Assembly (NCBI GenBank): GCA_963576725.1
Contig: OY755241.1
Location: 78,790,003-78,854,002 of the forward strand
Source of the DNA: Azorinus chamasolen
Lineage: Eukaryota > Mollusca > Bivalvia > Cardiida > Solecurtidae
DNA: 64,000 nucleotides
Reading direction: 5' to 3'
Position numbers and translations under genes: made by a program. This document shows positions 32,221 to 43,177 of the stretch, in pieces. Numbering within the stretch: position 1 is the stretch's first letter; each line of letters opens with the position of its first letter. The notes beneath the pieces were generated by a model. That model saw nothing but the letters and a program-made list of their open reading frames with translations. It made no database searches and had not been told where the DNA came from.

Positions 32221-32304
32221 TCATCACAAAGTAACAGAATAACAAGAATGTTTTTTTCTTAGTTATACAATTCATGAAAATATGTTTTTTTGTTTAAAAC
32301 TCCT

Positions 32305-32628
32305 AACCCTTTATAAATACATTTGCAGATGATTAGACTCAGATCAGATTGCAAATAGAAGCTGTTTGATCAGGGGGTCTGCTCTGTTTGCTTATTCCTT
32401 TACCATACATAAACAGTTTTCCTGTCTTTGCAAACAGAGTAGACCAAGATCTGAAGGCTATTGGAGCCGTATGATCGGGGCCCACTCTGTTTGCTTATGA
32501 AATTATATCAGATCCGACTCTTCATTTATACCAGTACCACAAAATGTAAGGCATGTGTTTCTATACCATTATAAATATTAATGATGTCATCTTTTTCCGA
32601 CATAAATATTCAACAGGGAAATGGTTAA
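32305..32628 (+). mobile_element. F-family MITE, core duplicated
   Basis: TAACCCTTTATAAATACATTTGCAG start, two successive core palindromes (AGACTCAGATCAGATTGC..., then CAAACAGAGTAGACCAAGATCTGAAGG), F right arm, and end CAGGGAAATGGTTAA. Two cores suggest unequal exchange between neighbouring F copies. Confidence 0.65.
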
Positions 32629-32719
32629 AAACCATCGACAACCAACATTAAGTTACGAATTCAGCAATAAATGTATACCTGACATTACCCGGCAACAGAA
32701 GTAAAAGTTTGAAAACACC

Positions 32720-32920
32720 GACACTTTTTCACGTGCTTGCAAACAGAGTAGACCCGGATCAGGGTATTCTGTGTTTTCTTATGAACTTATGTCGGATCTG
32801 ACTCTACAGTTTTTCCAATACACTAACATCCTCAGTACATATATGCTATTATAAAATTAACTTAATAAATATTCATGATATCAGTATTTCTTACGAGAAT
32901 AGTCACGGAGTAAAGGGTCC
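32720..32920 (+). mobile_element. F-family MITE, left end lost
   Basis: CGTGCTTGCAAACAGAGTAGACCCGGATCAGGG, then a shortened core, CTGACTCTACAGTTTTTCC, TATTCATGATATC and CACGGAGTAAAGGGT. Confidence 0.6.
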
Positions 32921-33461
32921 CAGTCAATTTATATGTGTATTACGATGTCAACTCTTAATTCTGGGTGAAATTTCACGCCTTACGATTTTAAATAAATTTG
33001 CAACAAATAACGTTTATTGTCATGATTTGCAATATAGTATCCTGTGATAGGAACTTTGTGACACATCTTTAGAAATGCATGTACTTTTGTAACTCTAATC
33101 AATTATACCCTTTACACGTGTAGATATAACCCTTCATCAAATACAGTTAATACTTGCGTATTTTACCAATATTTAACTTTTTTCTGATTATAATTTTGTA
33201 CTGTGTATTACACATGCTTTGAAAAGCTTATATCTTTCAATTCCACAGGTTGTCATGTTAAACTGTTGTTATTTTGTTACATATCGGCAAATAGTTTATT
33301 GTAGACCTGTCGTGTTATAATTTATTGCACAACCGACTCCAAATAAAGATTTTGGTATCGTGAAAATTCATCTTCCAGAATCAATTTTCGGATCATGTTT
33401 TTTTTTTACATGTACATGTACTATCGATGTTATTATCATCAACGATTGCACCATAATCGTT
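32921..33461. other. Intergenic, nothing recognised
   Basis: AT-rich. A CATGTACATGTAC run at 33411-33422 follows nine Ts. No gene evidence. Confidence 0.4.
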
Positions 33462-34487
33462 TTAGCTCACCTGGCACAAAGTGTCAAGGTGAGCTTTTGG
33501 GATGATCCTATGTCCGGCATCCGTCGTCGTGCGATGTGCGTACGTGCGGGCGTCAATAATTTACTTAAACATCCTCTTCTCTGGAACTACAAAGCCAAGA
33601 GCTTTGATATTTGGTATGTAGCATGATGTAATGGTCATCTACAAAGATTGTTCAAATTATGTCCCCGGGCCAAAAATGGCCCGCCCCGGGGCTTATCAGT
33701 TTTTCATAGGAAAATCTTTAAAAATCTTTTTCTTTGAAAGTATAAGGCATAGACCTATGATATTTGGTATGTAGCATCATCTAATGGTCCTCTACTAAGA
33801 TTGTTCAAATTATGTCCCCCCCCCCCGGGGCCAAAAATGGCCCCGCCCCAGGGCTTATCATTTTTTCATAGGAAAATCATTAAAAATCTTCTTCTCTGAA
33901 ACTGTAAGAGCATAGACCTTTGATATTTTGTATGTAGCATGATCTAATGGTTTTCTACTAAGATTGTTCAAATTATGACCCATGGGCCAAAAATGGTCCC
34001 GGCCCACGGCTTATCAGTTTTTCATAGGAAAATCTTTAAAAATCTTCTTCTCTGAAAATGTAAGGCATAGACCTTTGGTATTTGGTATGTAGCATGATCT
34101 AATGGTCCTCTACTAAGATTGTTCAAATTATGACCCCAGTGCCAAAAATGGCCCCACCCCGGGCCTATCAGTTTTTCATAGGAAAATCTTTAAAACTCTT
34201 CTTCTCTGAAAATGTAAGGAATAGACCTTTGATATTTGGTATGTAGCATGATCTGATGGTTTACTAAGATTGTTCAAATTATGACCCCCAGGACAAAAAT
34301 GACCCCGCCCCGGGGCTTATCAGTTTTTCATAGGTAAATCTTTAAAAATCTTCTTCTCTAAAATTATAAGGTATAGACCTTTGATATTTGGTATGTAGCA
34401 TTATTTAATGGTCCTCTACCAAGATTAATTAAATTATTACCCCATGGTCAAAAATGGCCCCGCCCTGGGGCTTATCAGTTTTTCATA
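33462..34487 (+). mobile_element. A-family element, 3' truncated
   Basis: TTTTAGCTCACCTGGCACAAAGTGTCAAGGTGAGC, a 5' hairpin variant, followed by a diverged GTCCGGCATCCGTCGTCG tract and about six 155 bp units (GTAGCATGATCTAATGG series). A C-run (nine Cs, near 33818) has expanded in one unit. It stops abruptly inside a unit at TTTTTCATA (34484) with no 3' hairpin. Confidence 0.8.
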
Positions 34488-34850
34488 TAGCCAAACGCAA
34501 TATTACCATGAGGCACTGAGCTCCTTTTGTCTGCATATATGCCATGCCAAGGCGGAGTCAACATTTCCTGTGTGGAACCTGATACCTAAGTGGAACAAAT
34601 GCCCTAAGTGGATAATGCGCCTGAGTCCTGGGTGGAATTGCTAGAGTATCCAGAGCGGAATAGTCCTAGGTGTATCCTAAGTGGTTACGACTTTTAGATA
34701 TTTACATCGTTATTGGTAACGAGTTGACCAAGAATTACTGTATTATCGTATAAATTTGACCTGAAACTCATGCATATTCCGTATATTCCGTATATTATAG
34801 TCGGTATTCTTCGAATAAATTTCCGAAGGTATAAGAATGAACATTAAGAA
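34488..34850. other. Unassigned stretch with GTGGAA words
   Basis: The word TAAGTGGAA or GTGGAA recurs (34573, 34592, 34609, 34632 region), so a short decayed repeat is possible. No gene evidence; the 66-codon frame at 34444-34644 starts inside the A element. Confidence 0.35.
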
Positions 34851-35055
34851 TACAGTAAAACTCCTCTAATACGACCAGCAAAAGGGGGCATAATTCAAAG
34901 TGGCAATGCAGGCGGTAGCTTAATACAGGACGAATGTTATGCAGAAAGCTCCCTTAGCTTTCTGCATAACTTTTGTCCTGCATTAAGCAACCATTTGCTT
35001 ATAAAGACAGTCATATTTATTCATTAAGTGGTCGCATTAGAGGGATTTTACTGTA
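34851..35055. mobile_element. I-family TA-flanked MITE, copy 1
   Basis: 205 bp with inverted ends TACAGTAAAACTCCTCTAAT and ATTAGAGGGATTTTACTGTA, and a further terminal word CGACCA/TGGTCG. The centre is a stem of GCAGAAAGCTCC-type sequence. Target TA and the CAGTAAAAC start fit pogo/Tigger-type (Tc1/mariner group) MITEs; this is inference from ends alone. Confidence 0.75.
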
Positions 35056-35740
35056 CAATCCTCGTTGAACATGATTATTACCGGCTTTTGGTCTGATATG
35101 TTTTGTCGCAGAGTATAACGAACAATCCCGATAAACACGCCGAAATTTAATCGAGTCTCCGGTCAAATTGGGAGGTTATACATGTTTTGTTAAAGGTACG
35201 CTGTCTAATAGTATCTTTGGTGGAACTGGTGGCAAGAGACATTTAAATAACGTTGCACAGATAGGCGTAGTATGGATATTCCTGTGTGGACAGGCCATAT
35301 ATTGGTGTAGATCCAATTTGTTAACGTATCCTTTGTGGAACTGCCTATATTCAGACATTTAGCCACTCAGATAAACTTTAAAGGTAGTGACAGTATTATA
35401 CGCTTTTGTCTGACATTGACAGTGTATAGTACTACGAGGTGTGTATGCAGTGTAGACTCACGTAAATGTCATGACTATATATATTTAGAGACTGTGTGAT
35501 TGTGTTACTTAGAATTAGTGAAAGGGTTATTAGCTTTTGTGATAAGTAAAGTGTAAAATACTAGTTCGTGTTGTTTATTCAAATGTTTTCCTACAGAGAT
35601 ACCCAAAAGAATCCTGCACCACAAATCGGATTTGTGACAGACGTGTTAACCCTTTAAGTACTGCATGCATATACTTATGTATGACATACCCACCCATTAT
35701 GAATACAACTTAACTAACAATGTTAAATGAAGTTAGTAAA
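35056..35740. other. Unassigned stretch
   Basis: Open on both strands at 35168-35362, but neither frame has a recognisable motif or splice context. A GTGGAACTG word recurs (35220, 35336, and again at 36408). Confidence 0.35.
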
Positions 35741-36133
35741 TACAGTCAAGCCCCTTTAAGCGGACGTTCAGTTTGGTATAAATATAGGTATTGGAGACAG
35801 CTGGCAGCTTCTCCTGGAACATCCTGCACGACTTTCACCCTGCATTAAGCAGCCCCTCGTCTAAAAATCAATTTGTAAATAGTGCAGACCCTGATGAAAC
35901 AGTTCATGCAATTGAGACAGATAACGCAATTAACACTTCTCTTGCTGTCCACACGTCAATATACCTACCTGTGAATAGTGTAGACCCTGATGAGACAGCT
36001 CCTTCATCAGGGTCATCACTATTTACAGGTAGGTGGGAGCTGTCTCACTATTTACAGGTAGGTATATTGACGTGAACAGCAAGAGAAGTATTAGTTCTTT
36101 ACCAGAATTCCCGCTTAGATGGGTTTTACTGTA
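35741..36133. mobile_element. J-family TA-flanked MITE hosting an H-family element
   Basis: J ends are TACAGTCAAGCCCCTTTAAG and GATGGGTTTTACTGTA. Inside, from TTAA at about 35930 to 36094, is an H element: TTAACACTTCTCTTGCTG ... GAACAGCAAGAGAAGTATTA, with the H core GTGAATAGTGTAGACCC / CACTATTTACAGGTAGG. A second piece of H core lies at 35873-35915, so H may have been partly duplicated. Confidence 0.65.
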
Positions 36134-36490
36134 TACAACTTTATAAAATAATATAGAATGTGATCTAAGATATTCTATAAGCAAATAGAAACACTCTGAT
36201 CAGACGGCTCTTACATGAGCCGGCTTTTTAGGGTCTACTCAGCGAATATGTCAAGTAGTATACCTATCGCGTAAGGGGTTAAATCGATGGTCTAACTTAT
36301 AACTAAACTCTTTGAACACCTACCAGACATGTAAAGCGGTGGGTGTAGGGAGGGGAGACAACCGCGTCGAGGTTGTACAGAGCCGTGTAGTAGGTATCCT
36401 CGGTGGAACTGTAAACACTGACGAGGCAGCCAAGAAGTCCAGAACCTTAAAAAGTCAGACCACAAATATCTAAAACAGTTCTTATGTGTA
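36134..36490. other. Intergenic with a worn TTAA-element end
   Basis: ACACTCTGATCAGACGGCTC...GAGCCGGC core and GCGTAAGGGGTTAA end at 36180-36285. The remainder is unassigned. Confidence 0.4.
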
Positions 36491-36690
36491 TTACAGTAGA
36501 ACCTGTCTTAAGCGGCCATCAAAAAGGTATATTGATGAGCCTGTAAGACAGTAGGTAGCTTAATGCAGGTCAAGTTTCAGAAAGCTCTATAGGGGCTTTC
36601 TACATTACTCTTGCCCTGCATTAAACAACCACCTACTTTTTGGGACCCCCTTGATCAATAAATGAATGACCGCTGAAGACAAACATTGTA
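36491..36690. mobile_element. J-family MITE, degraded
   Basis: Starts TACAGTAGAACCTGTCTTAAGCGGCC; central stem GTAGCTTAATGCAGG ... CCTGCATTAAACAAC; the right end is eroded (AATGACCGCTGAAGAC). Confidence 0.65.
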
Positions 36691-36714
36691 AACCCATACT
36701 ATCTGCAGTGTCTG

Positions 36715-37252
36715 CCGTGGTAGACACCTATCAGACTACCTGGCAGTGTTTGACACCTATCAGACTACCTTCCAGTGCCTGCCGTGTTTGACACCTATAA
36801 GACTACCCGCCAGTGTCTGCAGTTTTTGACACCTATCAGACTACCTGCCAGTGTATGCATTGTTTGACACCTATCAGACTACCTGCCAGTGTATGCATTG
36901 TTTGACACCTATCAAGACTACCTTCCAGTGTATGCCGTGTTTGACACCTATAAGACTACCTGCCAGTGTCTGCAGTGCTTGCCACCTATTAGACTACCTG
37001 CCAGTGTCTGCAGTGTTTGACACCTTTCAGACTACCTGTCAGTGTCTGCAGTGGTTGACACCTATCAGACTACCTGCCAATGTCTGCAGTGCTTGCCACC
37101 TATTAGACTAGCTGTCAGTGTCTGCAGTGTTTGGCACCTATCAGACTAGCTGTCAGTGTCTGCAGTGTTTGACACCTATCAGACTACCTGCCAGTGTCTG
37201 CAGTGCTTGCCACCTATCAGATTACCTGCCAGTGTCTGCAGTGTTTGACACT
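36715..37252. repeat. 38 bp minisatellite
   Basis: About 14 units of CAGACTACCTGCCAGTGT + CTGCAGTGTTTGACACCTAT. For example CTACCTGCC at 36841 and 36879 gives a period of 38. Most units hold CTGCAG. Unit variants (TGTATGCATTG, CTGCAGTGCTTGCCACC) alternate, indicating internal spread. Because 38 is not a multiple of three, the open frame through it is not a protein repeat. Confidence 0.9.
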
Positions 37253-37887
37253 TGTGGAAATTTGTTCTCGTGGAAAAGGGTATAATTGCATTGAAAACAG
37301 TAAAGATTCAGATCAACCTTTGGGGTTCTGCACTGTTTAACATCCATCAGAATCTGTAGAAAGGTGTTATTTGTATTTCAATACCGGCTCACACTTGACC
37401 GGAGATCTCATCATAGAGGTCTGTATCTATACTATTTGCAATGCGATGAGACCATAAAAAATATAACGTCAAATTATAACAACAATTAACCCATTCCCAC
37501 ATATTGACGCCTCTGTAAAAGTCACTTTTTGAAACCATTTTGATAAACATGCCCAACCTTTAGGCTGCTAGGCCCAACACGTGGCTGCTTGGTGTAGATT
37601 TCGTACACTCAAAACATGTATATAACCACTTCCAAACTCATCAGTGTTGATTTTGCCCCTAAGGGATTAGTCACTATAGAAAGACGTGTTAGCCCTTAGC
37701 CTGTTAACCAAGACCTGATTAGCATTTGCAAACATCTAGGACCCAGATGAGACGCTGGGGATCCAAGCTGTTTGACACATTCGTCAATAGTTTCTCAAAG
37801 CTTTTCAAATCTGAACCGGTCAATATTGTACCATATCCTGATTTGAGCAGGCACTTTTCTCTTTAATGCAAAAGGAGTAAGGAATGA
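37253..37887. other. Intergenic with G and M fragments
   Basis: 37486-37560 is a G left end (TTAACCCATTCCCACATATTGACGCC, GTCACTTTTTGAAACC); 37695-37790 resembles the M repeat (TTAGCCTGTTAACC, GACCCAGATGAGACGC, ATCCAAGCTGTTTG). No gene. Confidence 0.45.
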
Positions 37888-38127
37888 TTAACCCTTTACT
37901 TCATATTTAATATAAATGTGTTTCATGCATTTGCAAACAGTGTAGATCCAGCTATAGGGGCCGTCTGATCAGGGTCTGCTCTGTTTGCTAATGGAATTTG
38001 AACGATCTGTTTCTTTACTTTCTAAAATAGCTACAATGTTCCACTTTCTATATTTCATTATGTTATATATATAAAAAACAAAACTATTTTGACATTTGGA
38101 ATAAACATACAACAGGGAAAGGGTTAA
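37888..38127 (+). mobile_element. E-family TTAA-type MITE
   Basis: TTAACCCTTTACTTCATATTTAATATAAA start, shortened core (GTGTAGATCCAGC / GGTCTGCTCTGTTTGC), CTAATGGAATTTGAACGATC, an inserted TA run (ATGTTATATATATAAAA) and end CAGGGAAAGGGTTAA. Confidence 0.8.
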
Positions 38128-38224
38128 CACGGGGACACTTATCCACCGCACGGTTATGTGTATACACTATACATGTACCTATCCCAAACTAGAAGAAGTG
38201 TCGCTAGGGTTAAAGTTCAATTCA

Positions 38225-38451
38225 TTCTCTAACAATCAGCACTGGACGAATTTCGTGGAAAGGTGTGAAGTTTCGTGACATGTGTTCTGTCTATATCGCA
38301 TTGGACACGACGAAATCACGTGATAAGTATCCCGCGAATTCAAAACGTATTCTTCGCCATACAGATCGCATGTGTTGTAAAGATAGGAACAAAGATAGGA
38401 AACGGCGGACATAGCAATACAGGAGAAACACCACCATGTGCCATTTGGATG
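38225..38451 (+). other. Possible first exon of an unknown gene
   Basis: CpG is denser here than in most of the window (38240-38410). An ATG in a good Kozak setting (CACCACCATG, ATG at 38436) is followed by five codons and a consensus splice donor, GATG|GTAAGTGT at 38451/38452. Together this could be a 5' UTR plus a short first coding exon. The alternative frame through the same donor (…GETPPCAIWM) is also open. No downstream exon can be joined with confidence, so this is a weak candidate. Confidence 0.25.
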
Positions 38452-38540
38452 GTAAGTGTAAAATTGTTTGTGTTCGTTTCATGTTTTAGTACAGCCGTCC
38501 AGATGAGATGCGTAAATTAAAACATTTTCAAGAATAGCAT

Positions 38541-38622
38541 CTTTATTTCTCCGCCAAACCCTTTGTTGTGACGCCTCTTGACTCGTCACACCACGGGGTT
38601 TGGTGCAGAGTGACGAGTTTAA
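38541..38622. repeat. K-family hairpin repeat, short copy
   Basis: TTTATTTCTCCGCCAAACCC pairs with GGGGTTTGGTGCAGAG; the inner arms TGTTGTGACG..CTCTTG and GACTCGTCACACC are shorter than in the other copies. Confidence 0.65.
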
Positions 38623-38734
38623 ACTTTAGTATTTGAGTACCCACCATTGCCTCTTGCTCTGAATGAATCAGTTTGGTTTTCTTTGTCTTATATTTGCCAT
38701 AGTTGATAAGAACAAAGACCTATGATAAAACATG

Positions 38735-38921
38735 TTATCAATAGGTCTTTGATAAGAACGGGCGGTTGCTTGATGCAGAACTCCTATAGAAGCTTTCGTA
38801 TAACTTTCATCCTGCATTAAGCAAACACCTGCCTTCAAGACCCAGAATAAGACCACGAAGTAATAAGTATTTACTTCGTGATAAGACCTAATTGTAATGT
38901 AGACATGATTTACTGTATAAT
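38735..38921. mobile_element. I/J-family MITE, right part
   Basis: GGCGGTTGCTTGATGCAG, AGCTTTCGTATAACTTTCATCC, CTGCATTAAGCAAACACC, a 14 bp palindrome TTACTTCG..CGTGATAAG, and right end GATTTACTGTATA. The left end is lost. A small hairpin AAGACCTATGAT / ATAGGTCTT precedes it. Confidence 0.5.
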
Positions 38922-39039
38922 GGATGTTTTTCGTGCCTTTATTTGGTTTACCATTTGCCAGTGTAATAATTTGCCATATTTATAAAGTAGATTTAGCTGT
39001 TTGTAGATTTATCTTGTGTGTCCATATCGTTGGTCCGCT

Positions 39040-39222
39040 CCACAGGCGTTGGGCTCATGAAATATGTCCAAAATAAGTTAAAATGCCCCTAAATTGACTT
39101 TTGTAACATTTGGGGCCGACAAAATAAAGTCTGGGACGTTTTGAGACAAAGCTGAATAATATACGAAATTTCTGGACATTTTGACTTATTTTAGACATGT
39201 TTAATGAGCCCAACGCATGTGG
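39040..39222. mobile_element. R element: 183 bp MITE with long inverted ends and 6 bp TSD
   Basis: Inverted arms of about 45 bp (39040-39085 and 39177-39222), starting CCACAGGCGTTGGGCTCAT and ending ATGAGCCCAACGCATGTGG, about 87% alike. Both sides are flanked by TCCGCT (39034-39039 and 39223-39228), a likely target duplication. The middle is about 90 bp with no ORF. Superfamily not assigned; the long arms and 6-8 bp class of duplication leave several options. Confidence 0.75.
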
Positions 39223-39224
39223 TC

Positions 39225-39622
<398 letters not shown>

Positions 39623-40181
39623 TTATTAAATCTTTTAGGCCTTTACCTCATGAACATATTTACTTCAATTCATGGGCTTAAATATTTATTAGCTTAATTT
39701 TGATAATTGCCAATTAACAAGGGATGTTTTTGCCATTTCAGAAATTGTAGAACCGGATCTATATTTGGTCCAGGCAGACTAAATAATTCCAAAAGGAAAC
39801 AGAGCAGACCCTTATCAGATGACTCCTTTATCTACACAGTAAAAGGTAAATCTATAGTAAATATCAAATATTTTCTGTATTTCTCAGCCAGGCCCTATCT
39901 TACTGTTAATTATTGGGAAAAATAAAACCGCACTTCAAAAATAATTTTAGCAGAAAACATTCTGTTTTGGAACAAGAAGATTAAACCAAGAAAATCAAAT
40001 AAAGCAATTATGGGCATTTGCCACAGTATCCATATGCCAGACAATTTAGCTTGTGTGTGTAAATAAAATTGTCTTTCACTAGCTATTCAGTTTGCAAAAT
40101 GTGTTACCTGGATAAAACAGTTTAGATTCTTACAACAATTTGAGTCACATGCATTTTTATCTGGATCCAAACTGTTTCTAA
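39623..40181. other. Flank with empty-site duplicate; no gene
   Basis: 39857-39913 duplicates the flank of the E element at 39324 and represents the uninserted state. A worn core (AAACAGAGCAGACCCTTATCAGATGAC) lies at 39798-39830. The remainder is AT-rich and unassigned. Confidence 0.6.
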
Positions 40182-40426
40182 TTAACCCTTCGCTTGCTAT
40201 TCACATCAATATAGGTACTTGTAAATAGTGAAGACCCAGATGAGACAGCTCCTGCAGGAGCTGTCTAATCAGGGTCTGCACTATTTACAAGTTGATTGTG
40301 CAATCAGTCCACAGCAGTGATTGCACAGCGAAAAACGTGTACACAGTAAAGATATATGTAATTATACAACAGGGCATGGGTAAAGGAGGAGAAATGTATT
40401 TTAAAATTCAGCAAGCGAGGGGTTAA
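40182..40426 (-). mobile_element. H-family TTAA-type MITE, copy 1
   Basis: Ends TTAACCCTTCGCTTGC and GCAAGCGAGGGGTTAA (16 bp inverted). The core CTTGTAAATAGTGAAGACCCAG...CTGTCTAATCAGGG...CACTATTTACAAG is a long palindrome around CTCCTGCAGGAG. A second small stem (TGATTGTGCAATCAG / TGATTGCACA) follows. Confidence 0.85.
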
Positions 40427-40445
40427 TATGTCATCTTTTATTTAC

Positions 40446-40600
40446 AGTAAAACCCCTCTTGAGCTGGCCTGTACTGATGATGGGATAGTCGAGGAGAGCT
40501 ATGATGTAGTAGTGTTGTACTGATGTCGGACCTTGAGCTGCCCTGTACTGATGAGCTACGATAAGTAGGCCTTTACTGGAGCTACCCTCCTACTTATCAC
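40446..40600 (+). mobile_element. J-like MITE, left part
   Basis: TACAGTAAAACCCCTCTTGAGCTGG start. GAGCTGSCCTGTACTGATGA occurs twice (40460 and 40534), suggesting a local duplication. No right end seen. Confidence 0.45.
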
Positions 40601-40714
40601 ACACATTTCAGTGACGTGTACCCTAAACACCCTAAGTATTCAGACACATAATGTCACCTGTCCATGGGTTTGACAATTTGACATCTTTGCGATTACTTTA
40701 AAATAGACATAAAA

Positions 40715-41016
40715 TAACATAGCGAACAGTGCAGACCCAGATCAAAGTGCTCCAGTTTGATCTAGGTCTGCACTATTTGCCCATGTTTGTCTTGTCCAAT
40801 TGCATAGGGTACTTAGCGTATACTCATTCACACATACATACATATACACACACATACACATTTACCACTTTAGTTAAGGCTAATTCTTTGAATGCTGAAT
40901 TATCATAGCAAACAGCAGACCCTGATCAGACAGCTCCTTTAGGAATGAGCCAACTGAACTGGGTCTACTCTGTTTGCAAAGATGTAGAAAGGCGCTTTTT
41001 ATGGAGTAAAGTGTTA
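40715..41016. mobile_element. Two TTAA-element cores
   Basis: 40717-40790: GAACAGTGCAGACCCAGATCAAAG / CTTTGATCTAGGTCTGCAC-type palindrome. 40885-41016: GCAAACAGCAGACCCTGATCAGACAGCTCC ... GGGTCTACTCTGTTTGC, then AAGATGTAGAAAGGCGC and GGAGTAAAGTGTTAA, a reversed F end. A CACATACA microsatellite (40827-40862) separates them. Confidence 0.55.
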
Positions 41017-41059
41017 AAAATGGGGTCCATGAGGTATGAAAAGATTAGTCATTTGCTAG

Positions 41060-41415
41060 GCGATTTCGAATGACAAACAATGCTGACCTTGATCAGAAGG
41101 GTTCTGTAGGAGCCCTCTGATCTGGGTCTACTCTGTTTGTAAATGCCAGTTAACCCTGTTCCTGTATTCAAAGGGTTGAATAGTGAACACTAGATTGATG
41201 CTACTTAGGCTTGTTAGTCCAAATAGACCGAGAAACCAAAGAGGGTTATTCTTTGTACAGAATTCTAGCCTCAGAGGATTTGGTGTGCTGGAGAATCTTG
41301 AATAACAAGCAGTGCATACCCTGATCAGAGAGCTCCTCCAGTTGACCTCTGTCTTGGTCTACGCTGTTTGCAAATGCTGGTTAATTCATCCTCCACATTC
41401 AAGGGGTTGAACCAC
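41060..41415 (+). mobile_element. S-family TTAA-type elements
   Basis: Cores GACAAACAATGCTGACCTTGATCAGAAGG / CCTCTGATCTGGGTC (41070-41140) and AACAAGCAGTGCATACCCTGATCAGAGAGC (41303-41375), each ended by GCTGGTTAA or CCAGTTAACCC and closed by ATTCAAGGGGTTGAA. The flanking phrase GAGAAACCAAAGAGGGTTA recurs inverted at 43325-43345 (GGTAACCCTGTTTGGTTTCTC), so S copies exist in both orientations. Confidence 0.55.
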
Positions 41416-41425
41416 TCTTAGTCAC

Positions 41426-41579
41426 CTCTCTTGATCTTGTGATAGTTTGACGGTGGTCTTGAACTCTTGTGCCTATTCCGGTAAGCCTCAGAACCACATT
41501 GAGTTGTGCATGACTGTAAATGGTTTAAATATGAACACCAATTTTGACAGGTCCAGGGGCAGATGTCAAAAGCACAATT
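41426..41579 (-). CDS. Candidate internal exon, Cys-rich, TSP1-like
   Basis: Read on the reverse strand, a pyrimidine-containing tract and TTTGCAG precede base 41579, and a donor AGAGAG|GTGACT follows base 41426. The 154 nt between are open in one frame: 51 codons plus one base. The peptide has six Cys and two Trp: CAFDICPWTCQNWC at the start, then SCTTQCGSEAYRNRHK, ending SRPPSNYHKIKR. SC-T-T-Q-CG followed by R-x-R resembles the CSxTCGxGxxxRxR signature of thrombospondin type 1 repeats, and Trp-x4-Trp precedes it as in that domain. If real, it would be a secreted or extracellular protein. The forward strand is also open over 71 codons but lacks such a pattern. No partner exon is proven; the reverse-strand candidate at 43614-43780 could be upstream in the same gene. 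Confidence 0.35.
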
Positions 41580-42698
41580 CTGCAAATCCACACAATAGAT
41601 CAATTAGGGGTAAAGCAATAGAAGCCTGGCAAATCTCTGACAATTCACTTATGGGTTACTAATTTCTCTCATGTTGGTAAACTGTTTTCAATCTGTACTT
41701 TGACAGAAATATGCTTCAGGTTTTCTACAACCTTAACTATTTATGCAATAATGTTGAAATCTGTTGGTGCTCTTTTTCCATCATAGGGTATGCAATTCAT
41801 AAAACTTTCACAGGTTTAAATTGAATTTTTAGCCATTGACAAGTTGCCTGAATAAAACAATTTTCCAACAAAGGTCTCCATGATATCTTGGTAGGGAAAA
41901 GAACAGATTGGTGATTTTCTTTTTCATTTTTCTAAATAATAAATCTGAAGAAACAGATTTGTTTCTGTTAACAGGGTGATGATGCTAGTATCATCATGAC
42001 ATTGATGCTCAAAGTTACAGTGGCTGCAACTTTACATTATTTTGTTTTAAAATGAATTTCCTGGCTGATTTTTTTTTTGAAAATATAGACAGTTCCCCCC
42101 TTTTATCATGTGGGGTAAATATTAAAGGATATTAGGATATGTATATTCCCTTTAACACAGCACACGGTTTATACTGACTTAACATAATCATAACATTGTC
42201 ACTTATAACTTATACTTAATATACATATTCTAAATTCCTTTTTTTCACACATTTTCTATTTATTTGAGCCATTGGCAGCTTTGGCATTTTCAAAATTCAG
42301 CAGTCTGTTTTTTATTTAAAAAGGTATTTTTACGGTTACATTATTTCCATGTCAATATATGCTACACCTAGGAACAAATCCATTGTTTAGAATTTGGAGA
42401 AGAAAACCCTCCACCAGTCTTCCTGTATTTACCATGAAATCACGGAGGCCAATGATGGTGAATTTTTCTAAGAATTTACTCCAGGCCCATGCAAGTTTCA
42501 AGGGTTGGATGTTCCATGTTGGAATAGGATACCTGCTGGTTTTAAGATCACTGTTAATGTTTAAGGTTGTACAGGGATGTGTGCAAAATTTTGAAGATAA
42601 AGCTTAGAAACTTTGATGCCAAACTTCCATTGCTTTTAATCTAGTTGAGCTTCTGTTGACAGGTGTTTTTGCAGAATAATGTTGCTGGCTTCAGTCTC
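41580..42698. other. Unassigned 1.1 kb, low in repeats
   Basis: One of the few repeat-poor stretches. An open frame at 42359-42607 (+) lacks motifs. If the exon at 41426-41579 is real this is probably intron. Confidence 0.35.
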
Positions 42699-43075
42699 TT
42701 AACCCTTTACCTGATAGAAACACCTTTTAACCCTTTTCAAAGTAAACCCTATTCAGATGTTTATGGCCGAAATTTGTAAGCATATACATATACATGTAGC
42801 TTATTATAATTCATGAAACTATCTCTTCCAAAAATATTAATTAGATATATAAGGATTAACATGTCAAAATTGGTCTAACCTCTGTCCCGCTACGTTATAT
42901 ATTGAAATTCATATCAGCTCTGTTTATCACAGTGGTTTCAAAATAAAACATTTCTAAAGTTCTTTTTCTCTAGTAAACGCTCCTTTTTGGTCAATTTATT
43001 CAAAGAGGTTGGGTCCAAAAATAGTCTAGGAGGGAGAGAGTTTATATTTAAATCTTTGCAGTCATTTGTAGCTCA
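42699..43075. mobile_element. F and G element fragments
   Basis: 42699-42860: TTAACCCTTTACCTGATAG, a missing core, then an F right arm (ATTCATGAAAC, TTAATTAGATATATAAGG). 42895-43060: G arm TATCACAGTGGTTTCAAA, TTTTCTCTAGTAAACGCTCC, TTTATTCAAAGAGGTTGGG. Confidence 0.5.
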
Positions 43076-43099
43076 ACGTGGTTTCTAGGCTTGCTTGAA

Positions 43100-43175
43100 A
43101 GAACATGAGAGTTGAGGCCCCTGCCATACCCTTTGCATGGTCATAAGAGGTGTCTCAGAGGGGTTTTACCCCTTG
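43100..43175 (+). mobile_element. SINE-like fragment
   Basis: GAGGCCCCTGCCATACCC...GCATGGTCATAAGAGGTGTC resembles GAGGGCATAATCGTAAGAGGCGAC of the SINE-like unit at 57851, a phrase common in mollusc SINEs. Only the inner part is present. Confidence 0.4.
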
Positions 43176-43177
43176 AC

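Noticed and set aside
36851..37111. Cys-rich open frame over the minisatellite
   Set aside because: The unit is 38 bp, so the frame shifts each unit. Absence of stops is due to base composition.
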